From positions 1 through 8,242 of the forward strand of contig JACCRA010000549.1 in the NCBI GenBank assembly GCA_013813825.1: a DNA stretch of 8,242 bases. Reading direction: 5' to 3'. The notes under the pieces were generated by a model. That model was not told the DNA's origin, did not search any database, and saw only the letters and a program-made list of their open reading frames with translations. Origin of the DNA: Pyrinomonadaceae bacterium (GTDB taxonomy: Bacteria; Acidobacteriota; Blastocatellia; Pyrinomonadales; Pyrinomonadaceae). The position numbers were made by a program, and so were the translations under genes. Positions 4,985-8,242 of the stretch are shown piece by piece (the first letter of the stretch is position 1; each line of letters opens with the position of its first letter).

Positions 4985-7177
4985 ATGAAGCGTCCATTTG
5001 ATGAGCCGGCGAGTTCGCGGCGCGGAGAAGAAACACCTGTGCCGGAAGAGTCGCCCGCTCTGTTCGATAAAGCGGGGCAATCCGACGGCCGTTTCCTCTC
5101 CTTCGCCGACACGGCGGCGGATGCCATCATCGTCATCGACTCCGCGAGCCGCATCCTCTTCGTCAACCGTGCTGCCGAGAAAATTTTCGGCTACGCGGTT
5201 GACGAATTGCTTGGACAATCGCTCACGCTGCTGATGCCTGATTATCTGCGACACGTCCACCGCGCCGGTCTGGGCCGCTACATCGCCGACAGCGTCAAGC
5301 ACATCGCATGGAGCGGCGTCGAACTACCGGGCCTGCACCGCGGCGGCCGGGAGATACCACTGGAAATTTCCTTCGGCGAATTCACGCTCGAAGGGCGAAA
5401 ATTCTTCACCGGCATCGCGCGCGACATCACGAAGCGCAAGCGCGCCGAAGAGGCGCAGCAGTTCATGATCGACGCGAGCGAATTGCTCGCCGCCTCGCTT
5501 GACCACCAGACCAACTTGCGGCGACTCGCGCAACTGTGCGTCCCCTATCTCGCGGATTGGTGCGGCGTCGCCCTGTTGGACGCCGACGGATCGATCAGTT
5601 TTGCCGCCGTCGCTCACGCCGATCCGGCGCAGGCGGAGCGGGCCGCCCGTCTGGTTGAGCTTGGGCAAACAAAATTTGAGCCGCCGGTGGCCGCCGCCGC
5701 GATTCACACCGGAAAGTCGCAGTTTCACCCCGATGTGACAGACGAATTGCTGAAGGCGCTCATGCCAAATCCGGCGCACTTGTCCGTTATGCGCGAGATG
5801 AATTTGCGTTCGCTGATGGCAGTGCCGCTCGGCGCCCGCGGGCGGACGTTCGGCGCGCTGAGTTTTGGAGCGGCGCAGTCCAATCGTCGCTACACGGAGA
5901 TTGATCTGAGGCAAGCCGAAGACCTCGGCCGCCGCGTCGCGTTGGCGCTCGATCACTCGCGGATGTATCGCGAGGCGCAAGAGGCCAATCGATTGAAGGA
6001 CGAGTTTCTCGCGACGCTCTCGCACGAACTGCGGACGCCGCTCACCTCCATCCTCGGTTGGGCGGGGCTGCTCCGCTCCGCCCGAAACATCGATCCCGCG
6101 CAGGCCGAGCGCGCCCTCGAAGTCATCGAACGCAACGCACGCGCGCAGAACCAACTGATTGACGATCTGCTCGACGCCTCGCGCATCATCACCGGGCATT
6201 TGCGGATCGAGGCGCGGCCAATTGCGCTCGGACCAATCGTGGAAGCGGCTGTCGAAGCAGCCTTACCATTGGCTCGGACGAAGAACGTCAATCTCGCCTC
6301 TGTGAGCGATCCGAAAGTCGGCTTGATAAAGGGCGATGCGGGGCGGTTGCAGCAGATCGTCGGCAATCTACTCTCAAACGCCATCAAGTTCACTCCCGGC
6401 GGCGGGCGGATCGAAGTGCGGCTCGAATGCGAAGGCACACGGTGGGCGCAATTGTCCGTCGCCGATACCGGGGACGGGATCAGTGCCGAGTTTTTGCCGT
6501 TCGTGTTTGAGCGGTTCCGGCAGGCTGACGGCACGCCGACGCGCGCGCATGGCGGCCTCGGCCTCGGGCTGGCGATTGTGCGCCACCTCGCCGAATTGCA
6601 CGGCGGCACTGTTGCCGCGGAGAGCGCGGGTCGGGATCAGGGCGCGAAGTTCATTGTGACTTTGCCGCTGCTACTCGCAACTGGTCCCTCGGCGTCTCGC
6701 GTTGAGTCTGCCGCGATGGGCGGGCGGGCCACCATCACCGGCAACGGGGAAACAAAACCGCCGCGCGTCTTGGCAAATTTGCGTATCCTCGTCGTAGAGG
6801 ACGACGAGGATACGCTCGCGCTGCTCGGGCGAATGCTGGAAAGGCAAGGGGCGAGGGTAACGCTGTGCAGTTCGACGCAAAGCGCGCTGGCGGCTTTCTC
6901 CGACGCGATGTTCGATCTGTTGATCTCGGACATCGGCTTGCCCGTCGAAGACGGTTATATGCTGATGGCAAAGATTAGAGAACTGGAAGCCGGGCAGGGC
7001 AAAAGCACCATTCCGGCTCTCGCTCTAACCGCTTACGCGATGGAAAATGATCGCCGGCGCGCCCTCGACGCCGGTTTCCAACGACACCTCGCCAAGCCGG
7101 TCTCGCCCGCTGAATTAGTTGAGGTCGCCGCTAAACTCACCAAACGTCAAGCTGACGAAATCGGTGAAAGCAATTGA
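4985..7177 (+). CDS. Cytosolic hybrid histidine kinase, PAS-GAF-HisKA-HATPase-REC
   Basis: This 730-residue soluble sensor kinase has no membrane segment. A PAS domain covers about 37-150 (DAIIVIDSASRILFVNRAAE), ending in the PAC-like RDITKRKRAEE. A GAF-like domain covers about 165-325. HisKA follows with phospho-acceptor His347 (ATLSHELRTPL). The ATPase domain has N-box Asn465 (NLLSNAIKFTP), G1 DTGDGIS (494-500), F-box FERFRQAD (508-515) and G2 GGLGLGLA (523-530). After a low-complexity linker (563-597), a receiver domain (599-718) shows Glu605/Asp606/Asp607, phospho-site Asp649, Thr682 and Lys704. All catalytic residues are intact. A phosphorelay from His347 to Asp649 is therefore expected, with the onward partner encoded elsewhere. 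The ATG at 4985 has GAGAGG five bases upstream; an in-frame TTG at 4931 overlaps the -10 box and is rejected. The signal is unknown. Confidence 0.95.
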   Translation: MKRPFDEPASSRRGEETPVPEESPALFDKAGQSDGRFLSFADTAADAIIVIDSASRILFVNRAAEKIFGYAVDELLGQSLTLLMPDYLRHVHRAGLGRYIADSVKHIAWSGVELPGLHRGGREIPLEISFGEFTLEGRKFFTGIARDITKRKRAEEAQQFMIDASELLAASLDHQTNLRRLAQLCVPYLADWCGVALLDADGSISFAAVAHADPAQAERAARLVELGQTKFEPPVAAAAIHTGKSQFHPDVTDELLKALMPNPAHLSVMREMNLRSLMAVPLGARGRTFGALSFGAAQSNRRYTEIDLRQAEDLGRRVALALDHSRMYREAQEANRLKDEFLATLSHELRTPLTSILGWAGLLRSARNIDPAQAERALEVIERNARAQNQLIDDLLDASRIITGHLRIEARPIALGPIVEAAVEAALPLARTKNVNLASVSDPKVGLIKGDAGRLQQIVGNLLSNAIKFTPGGGRIEVRLECEGTRWAQLSVADTGDGISAEFLPFVFERFRQADGTPTRAHGGLGLGLAIVRHLAELHGGTVAAESAGRDQGAKFIVTLPLLLATGPSASRVESAAMGGRATITGNGETKPPRVLANLRILVVEDDEDTLALLGRMLERQGARVTLCSSTQSALAAFSDAMFDLLISDIGLPVEDGYMLMAKIRELEAGQGKSTIPALALTAYAMENDRRRALDAGFQRHLAKPVSPAELVEVAAKLTKRQADEIGESN

Positions 7178-7423
7178 CCTTAAATAGTAAGCCGGCGATA
7201 GTTAGGTTTTGATTGACAGTTATCGCAAGCCAACTCAATCTAACTTTCTTTATTCTGCAATCAGGTATCACGTTGGGGAAGTCGCTGCTAGAGCACTAGA
7301 AATATTGGCGAGAAAACAAAAGAGGCGCTCAAGTGAAGCGCCTCTTTTGTTTTCTCGCCATCAATCGGCTTAAGCAAAACGACGTCTGCCCGCAAGCATC
7401 CGAGTGCTATTGATGGCAGGTCA
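7178..7423. other. Convergent intergenic region with a possible short transcript
   Basis: This gap lies between the 3' ends of the kinase and hydrolase genes. Besides the terminator at 7306-7360, it holds TTGACA (7213-7218) with CAATCT (7236-7241) 17 bases on, and then about 65 bases of AT-richer sequence leading into the terminator. This could be a small RNA unit, but the -10 is poor. No open frame looks coding. Confidence 0.25.
7306..7360. terminator. Bidirectional intrinsic terminator, 24-bp perfect stem
   Basis: Arms 7306-7329 and 7337-7360 are perfectly complementary over 24 bp with a seven-base loop (CAAGTGA). The core GAGGCGCT/AGCGCCTC is GC-rich. It is followed in the plus direction by TTTTGTTTTCT, and by the same sequence on the other strand. 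Either strand therefore gives a GC stem with a U-rich tail. Its place between two convergent genes fits termination of both. Confidence 0.93.
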
Positions 7424-8242
7424 TTACGGCTGTGGAAAAGGTGGCGGCACGAAGTTGGGGACAAAGCCTTGCGACGTCGGAAAACTGTCTGGCGTGGGAG
7501 GCGTTCCGGTTCGCACCCAGTTATCTATCACCGCAACGGCTGTCAGCAACTGCGGGCCGGTGAAGTTGCAGTGACCGTTGGCATTCGTGTAAGTCTGAAA
7601 AAGAAAGTTCTGGCGGCCTGCCGCCGTGACCGTCTCACGGTAAGCTGACTCGTGGCTCACTGGCACCAACTCGTCGATGATGGTGTGCAGCGTGAGGACG
7701 GGTTGGTTGATGTTCCCGGTATAGTCGGCGTTGCGTGCGAGGTAATCGCGTGCTGAAGGCGGAGCAGAGATATTTCTCCGGGCGTTCATCGCAGCCAGAA
7801 GAGGATCGGCATTGATGCCTAACAGGGCGAGGTAAGCTCTCTCGTCAGGGGTCAGGCTGTAGGTGCGGTTCAAATTTTGCACGATTGGCCCACCCGCCCG
7901 GCGCTCAAGTTCGGCCCGCGCCTCGGTAGCAAAGAACATGTCGGTGAACAGCCAGTTCGGAAAGAACATTGGCGGTGGCGGCGGAGTAATCCCGCGCCCC
8001 GGAGTTCCCCCCACGAGCCGGAGAAACTCGAAGCGACCGAAGTTCAGCGGATTATTGACTTGGGCAAATAAGACGGGCGCGACTTCGGTGTCGAAGTCCA
8101 AATCGTCGCGCACGTCCCCGACCGTCCCCCAAGAAGGCGGCATCCCGAAGACGACATCGTAGCCGAGGGCGAGATCGCCGGCCATGTCCCACGACCTTGA
8201 AGTTCCCGCACCGACGGCGCAAGCGGCCATGGCTCCATCGAA
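7424..8242 (-). CDS. Alpha/beta hydrolase, C-terminal part
   Basis: The window contains the last 272 residues; the gene enters from the right edge and the reading frame is open there, so the internal ATG at 8230 is not the start. The visible piece begins FDGAMAACAVGAG, a typical stretch after the nucleophile elbow, so the catalytic Ser (GxSxG) should lie just outside the window. The acid is probably the Asp at fragment residue 190 (VLTLHTIIDELVPVSHE). The base is the His at 224 (NANGHCNFTG), followed by a closing helix (AVAVIDNWV). Between them lie Tyr/Trp- and Pro-rich lid-like segments, including a poly-Pro run (TPPPPPMFFPNW). The tail is Pro-rich (PNFVPPPFPQP). These features suit a probably secreted esterase or peptidase-like hydrolase. 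I cannot name the subfamily or substrate. It ends facing the kinase gene and shares the terminator at 7306-7360. Confidence 0.8.
   Translation of the reverse strand, partial: FDGAMAACAVGAGTSRSWDMAGDLALGYDVVFGMPPSWGTVGDVRDDLDFDTEVAPVLFAQVNNPLNFGRFEFLRLVGGTPGRGITPPPPPMFFPNWLFTDMFFATEARAELERRAGGPIVQNLNRTYSLTPDERAYLALLGINADPLLAAMNARRNISAPPSARDYLARNADYTGNINQPVLTLHTIIDELVPVSHESAYRETVTAAGRQNFLFQTYTNANGHCNFTGPQLLTAVAVIDNWVRTGTPPTPDSFPTSQGFVPNFVPPPFPQP

Noticed and set aside
5324..6199. Long open frame (291 codons) on the minus strand inside the kinase gene
   Set aside because: It is antisense to intact PAS, GAF and HisKA coding sequence, which is a common artefact in GC-rich DNA. No ribosome site or family motif is visible.
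7286..7316. Stretch with slight resemblance to a tRNA D-arm (GCTGCTAGAGCA)
   Set aside because: No acceptor, anticodon or T-arm can be built around it, and the terminator follows directly.

Overview
The window is GC-rich DNA (roughly 60%) with eight protein-coding genes and no RNA genes. The gene set, together with gene-border repeats of 7-base period, suggests an environmental Gram-negative bacterium. The set comprises a Uma2-type protein, an ECF sigma/anti-sigma pair, a YfgM-like TPR protein, a YdjM-type membrane hydrolase, a cytosolic hybrid histidine kinase and a probably secreted alpha/beta hydrolase. My best guess is Acidobacteriota, perhaps Blastocatellia. This rests on overall style, not on a marker gene, so it is only moderately secure.

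Left block, minus strand (1-2258). An ECF sigma factor (1506-2177, GTG start, strong Shine-Dalgarno) is preceded by a sigma-E-like promoter (about 2228-2258), which suggests autoregulation. Its presumed partner, a zinc-finger anti-sigma factor with one membrane helix (305-1087), lies downstream. The two are separated by an unusually long 418-base gap. That gap holds a TCAGAGG-type hairpin, a candidate MITE-like element with 22/23-base inverted ends (1145-1405) and a TTTTTGA heptad inverted repeat. Beyond the anti-sigma gene is the start of a Uma2/DUF820-family gene that runs off the left edge.

Centre (2178-2753) is a divergent control region. It has the sigma promoter on one side and a probable sigma-70-type promoter for the rightward genes on the other. 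Between and beyond them are two overlapping palindromes and a CAGCTAT heptad inverted repeat.

Right block, plus strand. A YfgM-like membrane-anchored TPR protein (2754-3560) is followed by a YdjM/DUF457 membrane hydrolase (3631-4788), with another TCAGAGG heptad hairpin between them. Next comes a PAS-GAF-HisKA-HATPase-REC hybrid kinase (4985-7177) with its own TATAAT -10 box. A 24-bp inverted repeat (7306-7360) closes this block and serves the convergent alpha/beta hydrolase gene (7424-8242, minus), which is cut by the right edge.

The most distinctive signal is not a gene. Three unrelated 7-base repeat families, and possibly a fourth, each occur as an inverted pair in an intergenic gap. Two copies of one family sit directly before start codons that lack a Shine-Dalgarno sequence. 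I found no CRISPR array, tRNA, rRNA, integrase or defence system, and nothing that clearly amounts to a new multi-gene system.
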